Shown: piece after piece, positions 1 through 11,413 of the stretch
Layout of the letters: every line of letters begins with the position of its first letter
Numbering within the stretch: position 1 is the stretch's first letter
Source: Planctomycetota bacterium
GTDB lineage: Bacteria; Planctomycetota; UBA1135; GCA-002748355
Assembly (NCBI GenBank): GCA_002685965.1
Contig: NYZE01000076.1
Coordinates: 1-39,584, forward strand
Length of the DNA: 39,584 nucleotides
Reading direction: 5' to 3'
The notes under the pieces: generated by a model
The model's database searches: none
What the model saw: only the letters and a program-made list of their open reading frames with translations
Told to the model about the DNA's origin: nothing
Made by a program: the position numbers and the translations under genes

Positions 1-83
1 CCGTACTCGAATGCTGGGGAGCCGTGCGGAGCGGAGCCATGCGTAGCTCAAGCGCAGCACGGCGGTGCGGGGGCGAGACCACG

Positions 84-2684
84 TCAGAGCCCGATGCGCG
101 ACTCGACACCGTTCGACAGCTCGCCGATGCCGAGCAAGGCGCCGCCGCTCTTGATGACGAAGCTCTGGCCGGTCAGGAGGAAGCCGACCAGGCTGCGGTC
201 GTTCGGGACTGGCAGGCTAGCGTTCCAGTCACCGGAGCCTCTGGTTGTTCCGGCGGGTAGCGCGAGGAGCCCGGTCAGTGCCGGTTGCAGCTTGCAGGCT
301 CCGAGCGAGACCGCAGCTGCCCTTCCCGCGTTGAGCAGGATGATGGTGGGTGCGCTCGCTGGCGCGGCGCGCGATGCCCACAGCCACGATTGGGCGATGA
401 CCGGCTCGCTCACGACGAGCTTGGGCGGGCCCTTGCCGCAGCCGGTGCCGACGCCGCGCGTGCCTGCCGTGTCGATCGTGTCGACGGTGTAGCCCCCACG
501 CCCGTGGGTGCCGACGACGAGTGTGTCGTCGTCCTTCCACAAGAGCTCCTCGACGGGCGAGGTGCGCATCGCCTTGAGCGAGCTCCGCCACCTGCGACCA
601 TCGTTGGTCGACCAGAGCAGGCCGAGGTCGGTCCCGACGAAGACGAGCCCGGGGATCTTGCGGTGCAGGGCGATCGAGGTGATCGGAGCGCTCGGCAACG
701 CAGTCGAGCCGCTACCAGTGATCTCCAGCCACGTCGTACCGCCGTCGAGAGTGCGCCAGAGGTTGTCGGAGTGGTAACCCATGAAGCCGACGTAGACACG
801 GTCGGCGTCGTGCTCGTCGATGGCGATGCGTCCGACCCAACGTGATGGCATCGCGGCGGTGTCGACGCGCTTCCATGTCGGCGACGCTGCTAGCGCGTTG
901 CGCGTCATCCAGACCTGGCCGTGGTTGTGGCCGACCCAGGCGACGTTGCTGTTGCTCTTGGCGACAGTGATCGCGCAGATGTTGCACGGAGGGTCGATCG
1001 CGAAGTGCGCGTTGCCGCCGTCAGCGAGTGGGCACGACAACGGACGCTTGACCTCGGTCCAGGTCGGTTGCGTCGGCGTTCGGACATCGTTGGTGCGCCA
1101 GAGGCTCGCACCTCCGAAATACATGCGCTTTGCATCGCTCGGATCGAGCACGAACGGCGGCATGAAGTTCGAGCCCTGGTCTCGAATGTTCGAGGAGGTG
1201 GCAATGGAGCTGAAGTTCGAGCCGCCGTTGCTGCTGCGATAGAGCCGAATCCAGTAGATCTCGGCATACATGTAGCGGGAGTCGGTCGGGTCGGCGGCGC
1301 AGTAGCCGCCGTCACCGCCGAGGACGCGGCGCCAGCCTTCCTTGTTGCCGGTGTAGAGCTGCGATCCGTTGTCCTGGCAACCGGCGACGACGTTGCCCGA
1401 CGGCGACATCGCCAGGCCGTAGAACTGGGTCAGACCGAGGTTGTTGTTGAGCTCCTGCCATGACGGGGTCGACGACGACCGGATGTTGGTCGAGCGGTAG
1501 ATGCCACCGTCGGTGCCATTGAACAGTGTCTGGTTCGTCGAACCGTTGTAGCCCGGGTGCTCGATCAGCGCGTGATGGTCGGCATGGGGACCGTTCATGC
1601 GCCCGTAGTTCAGGCCGCCGTTTGTGCTCCGGTACAGATAAACGCCACCCAGCACGAGCACGGATGGGTTGGTCGGGTCGACCCAGAGAATGTTGTTGTA
1701 ACGCGACCAGGTGTTGACGGTGGTCGTGCCCTGCCGGGAGTAGGTCTTGCCGCTATCGGTGGATCGGTAGGTGGCGATGCGGTTCGACTGGCTGACGGTT
1801 GCATACGTCGTCGTCGGGTTGCTGCGTGCGTAGGCAACTTCGACTCGCTGCTGGCTCGCTAGCCCCGTCGCGTTGCGCCAGGTCAGTCCGCTATCGGTGG
1901 AGTACATCGGATAGCCGTCGCGCGCGCCGGCTATCGCTTGCTTCGAATCGGTCGGGTGGAAGTCGATGTCCAGGACGGGGCCCGTGTGCCGTATCGACCA
2001 GGTCGTGCCGCCATCGGTGCTGCGGAAGATCCCGGTCCAGGTCGCGGCGAGTAGGACGTTGCTGTTGTTCGGGTCGACGACGAGTCGGTTCACGGCCTGG
2101 AAGTCCTTGTTCTCGGTGCTCTGCAGCACCGACCACGTCGTGCCCCCGTTGGTCGTGACGTGAATGCCGTTGCCGAGCGGTGCTGCCAGGTTGGACGAGC
2201 CAGTCGGGCTGTCGAAGAAGCCACCCTCGCCGGTGCCGGCCCAGAGCTTGTTCGCGTTCGTGGGATCGAGCACCAGGCACGAGGCTGCCATGAACGAACC
2301 GAAGCCGTCGAGCGGCGCCCACGACACACCGCCGTTGGTCGTCTTCCAGATGCCGCCCGACGCCGATCCGATCCACATCGTGTTCGTCTGCGTCGGGTGG
2401 ATGGCGATCGAGCGTATCCGGCCACCGACGTTGCCGGGGCCGATCCAGTTCCAGTTTGTCAGTACGTTCTTGGCGTTCGCCGGAGTCGCCGCGAGCAAGC
2501 GATCGCGTTGTGCGACCATGCGTCGGATCGCTCCATGGGGCGTGGTGCCGTCGGCATCCACGCGCTTCAGCCAACGAACGGTCGTGCCCTTGGGGTGTGT
2601 GGCTTCACTCTCCTCGACACCGGGGGTTGCGGTGTGGCAGGCAGGCAAGAGGCACAAGAGCAGCCAGGGGGCGAGTCGTGACAT
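84..2684 (-). CDS. Secreted lipoprotein with VPS10/sortilin-type BNR repeats and a C-terminal 'PVPND' domain
   Basis: Long ORF. The likely start is MSRLAPWLLLCLLPAC (signal peptide plus lipobox) at 2684, not the track start 2732. Repeated 'STDGGTTW/TTNGGVSW/RTLDGGTTW' BNR motifs. C-terminus LPVPNDRSLVGF...LSNGVESRIGL. Confidence 0.85.
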   Translation of the reverse strand: MSRLAPWLLLCLLPACHTATPGVEESEATHPKGTTVRWLKRVDADGTTPHGAIRRMVAQRDRLLAATPANAKNVLTNWNWIGPGNVGGRIRSIAIHPTQTNTMWIGSASGGIWKTTNGGVSWAPLDGFGSFMAASCLVLDPTNANKLWAGTGEGGFFDSPTGSSNLAAPLGNGIHVTTNGGTTWSVLQSTENKDFQAVNRLVVDPNNSNVLLAATWTGIFRSTDGGTTWSIRHTGPVLDIDFHPTDSKQAIAGARDGYPMYSTDSGLTWRNATGLASQQRVEVAYARSNPTTTYATVSQSNRIATYRSTDSGKTYSRQGTTTVNTWSRYNNILWVDPTNPSVLVLGGVYLYRSTNGGLNYGRMNGPHADHHALIEHPGYNGSTNQTLFNGTDGGIYRSTNIRSSSTPSWQELNNNLGLTQFYGLAMSPSGNVVAGCQDNGSQLYTGNKEGWRRVLGGDGGYCAADPTDSRYMYAEIYWIRLYRSSNGGSNFSSIATSSNIRDQGSNFMPPFVLDPSDAKRMYFGGASLWRTNDVRTPTQPTWTEVKRPLSCPLADGGNAHFAIDPPCNICAITVAKSNSNVAWVGHNHGQVWMTRNALAASPTWKRVDTAAMPSRWVGRIAIDEHDADRVYVGFMGYHSDNLWRTLDGGTTWLEITGSGSTALPSAPITSIALHRKIPGLVFVGTDLGLLWSTNDGRRWRSSLKAMRTSPVEELLWKDDDTLVVGTHGRGGYTVDTIDTAGTRGVGTGCGKGPPKLVVSEPVIAQSWLWASRAAPASAPTIILLNAGRAAAVSLGACKLQPALTGLLALPAGTTRGSGDWNASLPVPNDRSLVGFLLTGQSFVIKSGGALLGIGELSNGVESRIGL

Positions 2685-2781
2685 GGTTGCATTCTCCGAG
2701 CGGGTCCTACGACCACGATAGCAACTCAACACCGCGACGTGCGCATAGGCAGCCGTTGTGTCCCGAGTGCTTCCGGACGAG

Positions 2782-4515
2782 CTACTTCTTCTGTCCAGGA
2801 CGGATGACGTAGCTGTAGCTGCCGCCGCTCTCTTCGCCCAGGCGGCGGAGCTTCTTGGATAGGCCCCGCAGCAGTCTGCTCAGTTTGTAGCCGAAGCGGG
2901 CCTTGCGTCGGTCTGCGAACAGCGCGACGTGGATCGGGACAGGGCAGCTCGGTTGCGCAGAAAGCAGGACATCGACGAGCGTCTGCGGCGATTGGATGGT
3001 GCCGGCGGTGGGGGGTGACGTGCAGAGCCAATAGATGCTGTCGACGTCGGCGATGTTGGCCGTCTCGATCGGCTGCGCCGCGCGGATGTGTCGTAGCAGA
3101 GCCCCAGAGGGATTGCTCGGGCCGCGCGGGCGCTGTTCGCCTACGAGGTCCGCCAGGCGTTCTCGCGACTTGCTTGCCAGGGTCTTGCCGCGCTTGCTCC
3201 AGCACTCGACGAAGACTGTCGTCGTCGCGGGCAACTTGGCGAGGACGGTGCGTAGCTCCTCGGCGATGCGTTCGTGCACGGTCGTCTTTTCGGTGGTCGA
3301 ACCGTCCCTGTTGACGCCGGTGAATGGAGCCCCGGATGCCTCAGAACAGTCCACGATGATGCGGATCCGCTTGCCGAAGAGGGGCAGGCCGAAGAGGGTT
3401 GGCGTTCCTGCCGGGAACGGCGGCCGCGACGTCTCGCGTCCGCGGCGCAGCGCGTAGAGCCTGCGTCGTCCAGCGAGGAACTGCTTCCACTTTTCCGGTT
3501 CGTTTGCGCCGGCCGTGAAGCCGGTTCCGAGCTGGCCTCTCCTGTTGCGGCGACGCTCGGTTCCAGTGCCGTGCATGTCATTGAGCAGGCCCCAGATCCA
3601 CCAGCGGAGAGTTGCGTGCCCACCTGCTGTCTCCTGATGGGCGGCCAGGCAGTCGGGCAGCTCGCGCAGGATCTCGAGCGGTCGCGCGTTCCAGATGAAG
3701 CGGCACACGGCGACGCCCTCGACGAGCGGGCGTTGCAGGTCCTTCAGGGTCGCGACTGCATGCGCGATGATGCGGTCAACGTGTTCGTTGGGGTCGCGTT
3801 TGTCCGGGTCACCCAGCGCTGAGACGATGCCCCCGAGTGCGTGCCAAATCGCGCAGCGGACAGCAACCGACTTCTCGTTGTCGAGCAGCGGTACCAATCG
3901 CTTGAGGCTGAGTGACGCACCGATCGCTCTGATTGCCGCGAGGGCCGCGCCACGGACGCGAACTTCGTCCGATGCCAGTAGCTTCTCAACCGTCGCTCGA
4001 TGTTCGATGCCGCCACAGCGTGCGAGCACGGCGCAGGCGAAGTTGGCCGCGATTGGGTCGAAGTCCTCCTGTCCGAAACGGCCAAGCACGTCGACCGCGC
4101 GCGCGGCGTAGCGCGTACCGCTGCCCTTGGCGATCGTCGCGAGCACGGTGTGGCGCACGAGCCAGGGCTGGCGTTTGGCCGCGGCCCTGTTGCGAAGCTC
4201 GGCGACCGCGTCGTTGCCGATGCGGACGAGCCCGAGTTGCCACAACACGTCCGCGCCGTCATCGCCGACGGCTGCGGCGAGCCCCGAGCAGATGAACGAC
4301 AGCTCGGCTTCCGCGGTCCAGTGGAACTTGTCGCCGCGCGCCTTGACCAGTTCGACGATCTTCGCATTGCGCGGATCGAGGAAGCCAGGCCGATCGAGCG
4401 CTACCGGCGCTTGCAGGTTGACCTTGCCAGCGTTCCAGGCCTTCACGTAGCGGCGTCCGGTGTCGATCCAATCGACCTGCGGCAGAAGAACGGCGAGTAA
4501 GAAGGCCGCGAGCAT
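2782..4515 (-). CDS. HEAT-repeat protein with a degenerate VWA-like C-terminal domain
   Basis: Start MLAAFLLAVLLPQ at 4515 forms a TGATG overlap with the upstream M28 gene. HEAT-like helices (VRGAALAAIRAIGASLSLKRLVPLLDNEKSVAVRCAIWHALGG). C-terminal FGLPLFGKRIRIIVDCSEASG resembles FGIPVTGNRVLFIVDVSGSM of the 20754-22577 protein. Confidence 0.7.
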   Translation of the reverse strand: MLAAFLLAVLLPQVDWIDTGRRYVKAWNAGKVNLQAPVALDRPGFLDPRNAKIVELVKARGDKFHWTAEAELSFICSGLAAAVGDDGADVLWQLGLVRIGNDAVAELRNRAAAKRQPWLVRHTVLATIAKGSGTRYAARAVDVLGRFGQEDFDPIAANFACAVLARCGGIEHRATVEKLLASDEVRVRGAALAAIRAIGASLSLKRLVPLLDNEKSVAVRCAIWHALGGIVSALGDPDKRDPNEHVDRIIAHAVATLKDLQRPLVEGVAVCRFIWNARPLEILRELPDCLAAHQETAGGHATLRWWIWGLLNDMHGTGTERRRNRRGQLGTGFTAGANEPEKWKQFLAGRRRLYALRRGRETSRPPFPAGTPTLFGLPLFGKRIRIIVDCSEASGAPFTGVNRDGSTTEKTTVHERIAEELRTVLAKLPATTTVFVECWSKRGKTLASKSRERLADLVGEQRPRGPSNPSGALLRHIRAAQPIETANIADVDSIYWLCTSPPTAGTIQSPQTLVDVLLSAQPSCPVPIHVALFADRRKARFGYKLSRLLRGLSKKLRRLGEESGGSYSYVIRPGQKK

Positions 4516-5477
4516 CACCCCAGGAACCTGGCCTCGATCGCGGGCAGCGCTTGCCAAAGCACCCGTCCGACGATCGCCAGTGAGCGCCACGACACGATGT
4601 CCATCGTGTCCTTGTAGGTGTGCCACTCGTCGTTGTCTTCAAACTGGATCAGGTCGATCGACGGCAGCCCCGCGTTGAGGAATGGCACGTGGTCATCGTC
4701 GACGGACGTGTCCTTCTTGAAGAAGAACTTGCCGTATCCGAGCTTGGCGACCGCCGCTTCGATCGGCGGGAACAGGGCCTTCGTGGATGTTGCCTCGCGG
4801 TCGATCGCGAGCTTCTTGTGGCCGACCATGTCGAGCAGAACGAAGGCGCCGTAGTCGTGACCGCCCTTCGCTTTGCCAGGCAGGTGCTTCTTGACGAAGT
4901 GCTTGGAGCCGAACAGCGCGCGGTCGATGTTCCACTTGGCGGGCAGACTCTCTTCGCCGTCAAACCAGACGAACTCGAGCGTCGGCTTGTGCATCTTGAG
5001 GTGCACGAGGTCTTCGAGCATGGCAAGCATGAGCCCCGCGCCGGATCCGCCGTCGTTGGCACCCGTGAAAGCCTGCTCGTCTTCACCGGGCTCGTGGTCG
5101 AGTTCCACCTTGGTGTCGTAGTGCGTGCCGACCAGCAGGGTCTTGTCGCTACGACCCGGCAGCACGACGCGGATGTTCTCGAAGCGCAGCTTTTCCTTCT
5201 TGTCGTTCCAGGCCTCGCGGATCGGCTGGAGGCCGAGCGCCTTGATGTGCGCGCAGATGTAGTCCGCAGCGTTGGCGCGCGCCTGGCTTCCTGGTGTGCG
5301 CGGGCCGTATGCGACCAGCCGTGCAACGTGCTTGTAGGCACGCTTGCCGAGGTCCTTCTCGCCCGGCGGTTCGGCGATGGCTCGCGTGACCTGCTTTATT
5401 GGTTTGTCCTGACCGCCCCGCGGCACGACGCAGAATGCAAGCAGCGCGCAGGCGCAGTAGGCGGGCGGGCAGTTCAT
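4515..5477 (-). CDS. M28-family zinc peptidase / glutaminyl-cyclase-like
   Basis: Signal peptide; metal-ligand motifs THYDTK, GANDGGSG, WFDGEES, DDDHVPFLNAGLPSIDLIQFEDNDEWHTYKDT. Confidence 0.85.
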   Translation of the reverse strand: MNCPPAYCACALLAFCVVPRGGQDKPIKQVTRAIAEPPGEKDLGKRAYKHVARLVAYGPRTPGSQARANAADYICAHIKALGLQPIREAWNDKKEKLRFENIRVVLPGRSDKTLLVGTHYDTKVELDHEPGEDEQAFTGANDGGSGAGLMLAMLEDLVHLKMHKPTLEFVWFDGEESLPAKWNIDRALFGSKHFVKKHLPGKAKGGHDYGAFVLLDMVGHKKLAIDREATSTKALFPPIEAAVAKLGYGKFFFKKDTSVDDDHVPFLNAGLPSIDLIQFEDNDEWHTYKDTMDIVSWRSLAIVGRVLWQALPAIEARFLG

Positions 5478-6436
5478 TGCTTCTTGTAGAACTCAGCGGC
5501 GACGAGCGGCAGCGCCACGCTGACGACGTGCCCGACGATGGCGAGGCTTTCGGGGGAGATGAGGTCCATCGTGTCGTTGCCCGTATGCCACCAGGCGGTG
5601 ACGTCGCCGAACTGAATCAGGTCGATCGCCCTGACACCGTAGTTCAGGAACGGCACATGGTCGTCCGTCATGTGGTTCTTGTCTTGGAAGAACTTCGATC
5701 CGTAGGACAGTTGGTCTATCGCCTGCTGGAAGAGCTTGATCAGGACCTGGTTGGACGCGGTGTCCTGCGTGATCGCGAGGTCTTTGTGGCCGACCATGTC
5801 GAGCAGCACCATGCACGGCACGGCGTCCTTGAGGCTCCCGCCTTTGAAGCGCTTGACCAGTTGCTGGACACATCGCCTGGAACCGAACAGCGCCTTGTCG
5901 CTGTCCCATTCCCACGGGAGGCTCTCTTCGCCGTCGAACCAGGTCAGCAACAAGCGGCAGGGCAGCGGGTTGGCCTTGAAGTGCCGGGCCAACTCGATCA
6001 GCAGCCCAGAGCTCGAGCCGGCGTCGTTGGCGCCGACGAACAGCATCTCGGGGTTGGGGTTGCCGGGGACGTGGGTCCTCTTGGTGTCGTAGTGGCTGCC
6101 GAGGACCAGCAGGCGTTTCTCATCTGCGTTGGTGGCTGGGATCTCACACTCGATGTTGTGGAACTCGATCCCTGCGCCGTGCGGCTCGCTCTTGAACGAG
6201 TCGACCTTCGCGGTCAGGCCGAGTTTCTTCAGTTCGCCAAGGATGTAGTCACGGCAGGCTTTCAGTTCCATGGTTCCGGCTGGGCGTGGTCCGATGTCGA
6301 CCATGCCCTTGACCCAGGCGTAGGCACGGTTGCCGTCGATGGGGCTGGTCGGGCGGGCCTTGTCGCAGCCGTTCATCGGTAAGCAGAATGCTGCGATGGC
6401 GATCGCGGCAACGAGGAGGAGCATGACTCTCTTCAT
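5474..6436 (-). CDS. M28-family zinc peptidase / glutaminyl-cyclase-like (tandem paralogue)
   Basis: Start MKRVMLLLVAAIAIAAFCLPMNGC at 6436 (track start 6622 is too far upstream). Motifs SHYDTKR, GANDAGSSSG, WFDGEES, DDHVPFLNYGVRAIDLIQFGDVTAWWHTGNDT. ATGA overlap with the next gene. Confidence 0.85.
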   Translation of the reverse strand: MKRVMLLLVAAIAIAAFCLPMNGCDKARPTSPIDGNRAYAWVKGMVDIGPRPAGTMELKACRDYILGELKKLGLTAKVDSFKSEPHGAGIEFHNIECEIPATNADEKRLLVLGSHYDTKRTHVPGNPNPEMLFVGANDAGSSSGLLIELARHFKANPLPCRLLLTWFDGEESLPWEWDSDKALFGSRRCVQQLVKRFKGGSLKDAVPCMVLLDMVGHKDLAITQDTASNQVLIKLFQQAIDQLSYGSKFFQDKNHMTDDHVPFLNYGVRAIDLIQFGDVTAWWHTGNDTMDLISPESLAIVGHVVSVALPLVAAEFYKKQ

Positions 6437-6620
6437 TGGGAAATCGCGGCAATCCCGTTCGTCATGAGCGCGTTGCCGACGTTGGCGGCGGCCACGACCA
6501 CGTAGGCCTGGAAGTAGAACGGCAGGCCCTTGGGGCCCGGCAAGTTGGGAATCGGTAACTTGGCCAGGGTATTGCCGCTGGCGTCGGAGGCGAAACCGCT
6601 GGTCACGAAGAAGTCCTAAC
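6433..6620 (-). pseudogene. Decayed remnant carrying the C-terminal 'PIPN' domain
   Basis: Minus-strand reading LDVTGLSGCLMC*DFFVTSGFASDASGNTLAKLPIPNLPGPKGLPFYFQAYVVVAAANVGNALMTNGIAAISQ* contains an in-frame TAG. A possible earlier segment (ILLPASEIGAIGL) lies in another frame upstream. Confidence 0.6.
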
Positions 6621-6928
6621 ACATGAGGCAGCCGCTGAGCCCGGTGACGTCGAGGCCAGCGACAGCCCGATGGCGCCGATCTCGGACGCCGGCAGAAGGA
6701 TGGCGTGGCGGATCCTCATGTGGTTACTCTAGTTGTGTTGAGTGAGCCAGTCGGCCTTCCTCCTCTGTGGTTACTCACGCGCTTCATCCTGGTATTCGTA
6801 GGGTCGATGGAGAGCTTTGCGAGTTGGCATGGAGGCCTCGGTTCAAGTCCAGAACGGCAGTGGTCGAAGGGGGCTGAAGCGCTTTGCCTTGACCAAGATG
6901 TGTGCCACCGGCGCGGAGGAGGGCTGCC

Positions 6929-8959
<2,031 letters not shown>

Positions 8960-9147
8960 CCCCGCTGACCCAGGTGGCCAACCCACGCCCGGGTAGCCAT
9001 CACCGGGCCCCCTCGGTTCCTCGGGAGCTCTCGCGGGGTGGGGAATCCGTGGCGGGAGGGAGCCTGGTGGAAGAGCTCGGCGCGGGCCTCGCGCAGTCGA
9101 TCTCCGCCCGCAGCGGCCGTTGACCGCGTACGGGCGGACGCAACGGC

Positions 9148-10089
9148 TCAGTCTTGCCGTGCCTTCAGTTCCTTGAGGCGATTGTCGTACTTGCCGAAGG
9201 CGATCTTCTTGGACTCTTTGAGCGCCTGCTCCAGCGCCTTGGCATCACCGATCTTGTCGGCGTGCACCATGACCGCACGCCAGAAGGAACTCGCGTAGCG
9301 ACCGGTCGTGATGCGGTTCTGCTGCCACATCTCATAGAAGATCTGGCCGCGCTTCTTGGCTTTCCCACGATCGCGGATGATCGCGAGGATCTCCCAGCTG
9401 AGCATGTGCGAGTCGATGCGCTTCGCCTGCGCTTGGCTGCGAGGCGGCAGTGTCGCTAGGCGTTCCTGGGCGGCTTCGAGGTCGCTGATCTTCTGCAGAT
9501 CGAGATCAGCGATGAACAGGTCCACTTGCGCCGTCTTGTTGCCAGCCTTCGCCTTGTAGGCGAGCCTGTCATAGGTCTTCAGCGCGTCGGCCGTGTTGCT
9601 GAAGCTGGCGACCGAGCGCTGTGCCGGCTTCGCCAAGACTTCGCCCTCGGCATCGAGGAACGCGAGCGTCGGGAAGCCGCGGCCACCCTTCTCCCTCAAC
9701 AGGCGCGGGTACGGCTCGTCGTCACACCTCGACGTGTTGTGGAGGAATAGCACGGCCTTGCGTGCGAACTTCTTGAATCCCTTGTCGGAGAGTGCACCAC
9801 TCTCCAGTGCGTTGCAAGGGCCTCACGGCGCGTAGGAACGCGTGAAATACACGAAGAGCGGCACGTTGCGGCTCGCTGCCGACTTCCGTGCTTCGTCATA
9901 GTCGAACACCCAAGGGGCGGACTGGAAGACCTCTTTGGCCAGCTTCTCCGTGCGGAGCTTGGCGAGTTCCGCTTGGGACTTCTGAGGGCGTTGGGCGATG
10001 CTCCCCACGCGTTGCAAAGCGCGCTGTGCGAGCAGTTCCCCGGAGCCGCTGACAGCGATGCACAAAGCGGCGACAAAACGGATTCTCAT
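9148..10089 (-). CDS. Thioredoxin-fold selenoprotein candidate (UGPC active site); TGA at 9823-9825 read as Sec
   Basis: ORFs 9823-10089 and 9148-9753 are in the same frame and are separated by TGA at the first active-site Cys position: [43 protein letters not shown]...[15 protein letters not shown] (cis-Pro motif downstream). RBS AGGAG before ATG at 10089. Confidence 0.8.
9779..9820 (-). promoter_or_regulatory. Candidate bacterial SECIS element
   Basis: Immediately after TGA (minus strand): GG-CCCTTG-caacgcact-GGAGAGTG-GTG-CACTCTCC-ga-CAAGGG. Perfect 8-bp apical stem inside a perfect 6-bp lower stem; apical loop starts 26 nt after the UGA and begins with G. Confidence 0.75.
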
Positions 10090-10315
10090 GAGTTCTCCTG
10101 ATCGTGGACGTCGACAGGATAGCGCCTCGGTGGCCGGGGCGTGTCAGCTCCACGTTGCCCATTCTCGGCCTTGCCTGAAAGCTACCCCGCTGCTGTGGTT
10201 ACAAGCAGGCGCCGGCGACGCTAGAAGCCATCAAGTCGGCTGCGGTGGATCGTCGAAGAACACGACACAGCCAGTGGCAATCGAACCTGGCCGACTCATC
10301 CCCCGAGTTCTACTC

Positions 10316-11413
10316 ATGGTTCGCAAGATCGATAGAGACCACAGCCGCTTCCGCGAGATCGTGCGCGGTCGGATCAAGCAGGACCTGAAGAAGTTCGTCA
10401 GCTCCGGTGAACTGATCGGGCGCCAGGGCGGCAAGTACGTCTCGATCCCGATTCCGCAGGTCAACTTGCCGAAGTTCCGCTTCGGCAAGAACCCAAAGGG
10501 CGAGGTAGGGCAAGGCGAGGGTGGGGAAGGCGAAGGCATCGAGAAGGGCGATGGCAGCGGGGCGGCGGGCGAAGACTCCGGTCAGCACATCCTCGAAGTG
10601 GACGTGACGCTCGAAGAGCTCGCTGAGATCCTGGGCGAAGAGCTCGAGTTGCCAAACATCGAGCCGAAGGGCAAGAAGGTCATCTCGCAGGCCGGTGGCT
10701 CATGGCGCAGCATCCGCCGTGTCGGCCCGGAGAGCCTGCGACACTTCAAGCGCACGTACCAGGAAGCGCTCAAGCGTCAGATCGCTGCGGGGCTCTACGA
10801 TCCCGACAACCCCTCGATCATCCCCATGCGCGCCGACAAGCGTTACAAGTCGCGTAAGGATACTGTGCAGCCGCAGGCTAACGCCGTGATCGTCTACATG
10901 ATGGACGTGTCCGGATCGATGGGGCGCGAGCAGAAGGAGATCGTTCGCATCGAGGCGTTCTGGATCGACACGTGGCTGCGATCGCAGTACGAGAACATCG
11001 AAGTGAAATACATCGTGCACGACGCGGTTGCACACGTCGTCGACCAGCACACGTTCTTCCACCTGCGCGAATCCGGTGGCACCAAGATCAGCTCCGCCTA
11101 CGAGATTTGTCTGAAGATGATCCGCGACCACTACCCGAGCAGTGAGTGGAATGTCTATCCATTCCACTTCTCCGATGGCGACAACTGGTCGACGCGCGAC
11201 ACCGAGCATTGCATCAACTTGCTGCGCGATCAGATCCTGCCGATGTCGAACCAGTTCTGCTACGGGCAGGTCAAGAGCGCCTACGGATCGGGTCAGTTCA
11301 AGAAGGACCTCGATGCTGCAATGAGGGAGGATCCGTCCCTCGTAACGTCCGACATCCTTGACCGTGATGGCATCCTGCCTTCGATCAAGACCTTCCTCGG
11401 TAAGGGCATGTGA
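10316..11413 (+). CDS. yeaH: YeaH/DUF444 VWA-type stress protein
   Basis: [27 protein letters not shown] start; [39 protein letters not shown]. Lies between prkA and spoVR. Confidence 0.93.
   Translation: MVRKIDRDHSRFREIVRGRIKQDLKKFVSSGELIGRQGGKYVSIPIPQVNLPKFRFGKNPKGEVGQGEGGEGEGIEKGDGSGAAGEDSGQHILEVDVTLEELAEILGEELELPNIEPKGKKVISQAGGSWRSIRRVGPESLRHFKRTYQEALKRQIAAGLYDPDNPSIIPMRADKRYKSRKDTVQPQANAVIVYMMDVSGSMGREQKEIVRIEAFWIDTWLRSQYENIEVKYIVHDAVAHVVDQHTFFHLRESGGTKISSAYEICLKMIRDHYPSSEWNVYPFHFSDGDNWSTRDTEHCINLLRDQILPMSNQFCYGQVKSAYGSGQFKKDLDAAMREDPSLVTSDILDRDGILPSIKTFLGKGM

Noticed and set aside
8960-9147. Terminator after prkA (GCCCGG...CCGGGC)
   Set aside because: Only a 6-bp stem with a 10-nt loop in very GC-rich DNA; not distinguishable from background by eye.
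9148-9753. Simple nonsense mutation in a thioredoxin-like gene
   Set aside because: The TGA falls exactly at the redox Cys, the frame is otherwise intact for over 300 codons, and a strong hairpin sits at SECIS distance. Not excluded without genome-level Sec genes, but less likely.
10260-10316. tRNA-like T-arm (minus strand CCAGGTTCGATTGCC), considered as tRNA-Sec or tmRNA near the selenoprotein gene
   Set aside because: No matching acceptor, anticodon or T-stem pairing could be built around it.
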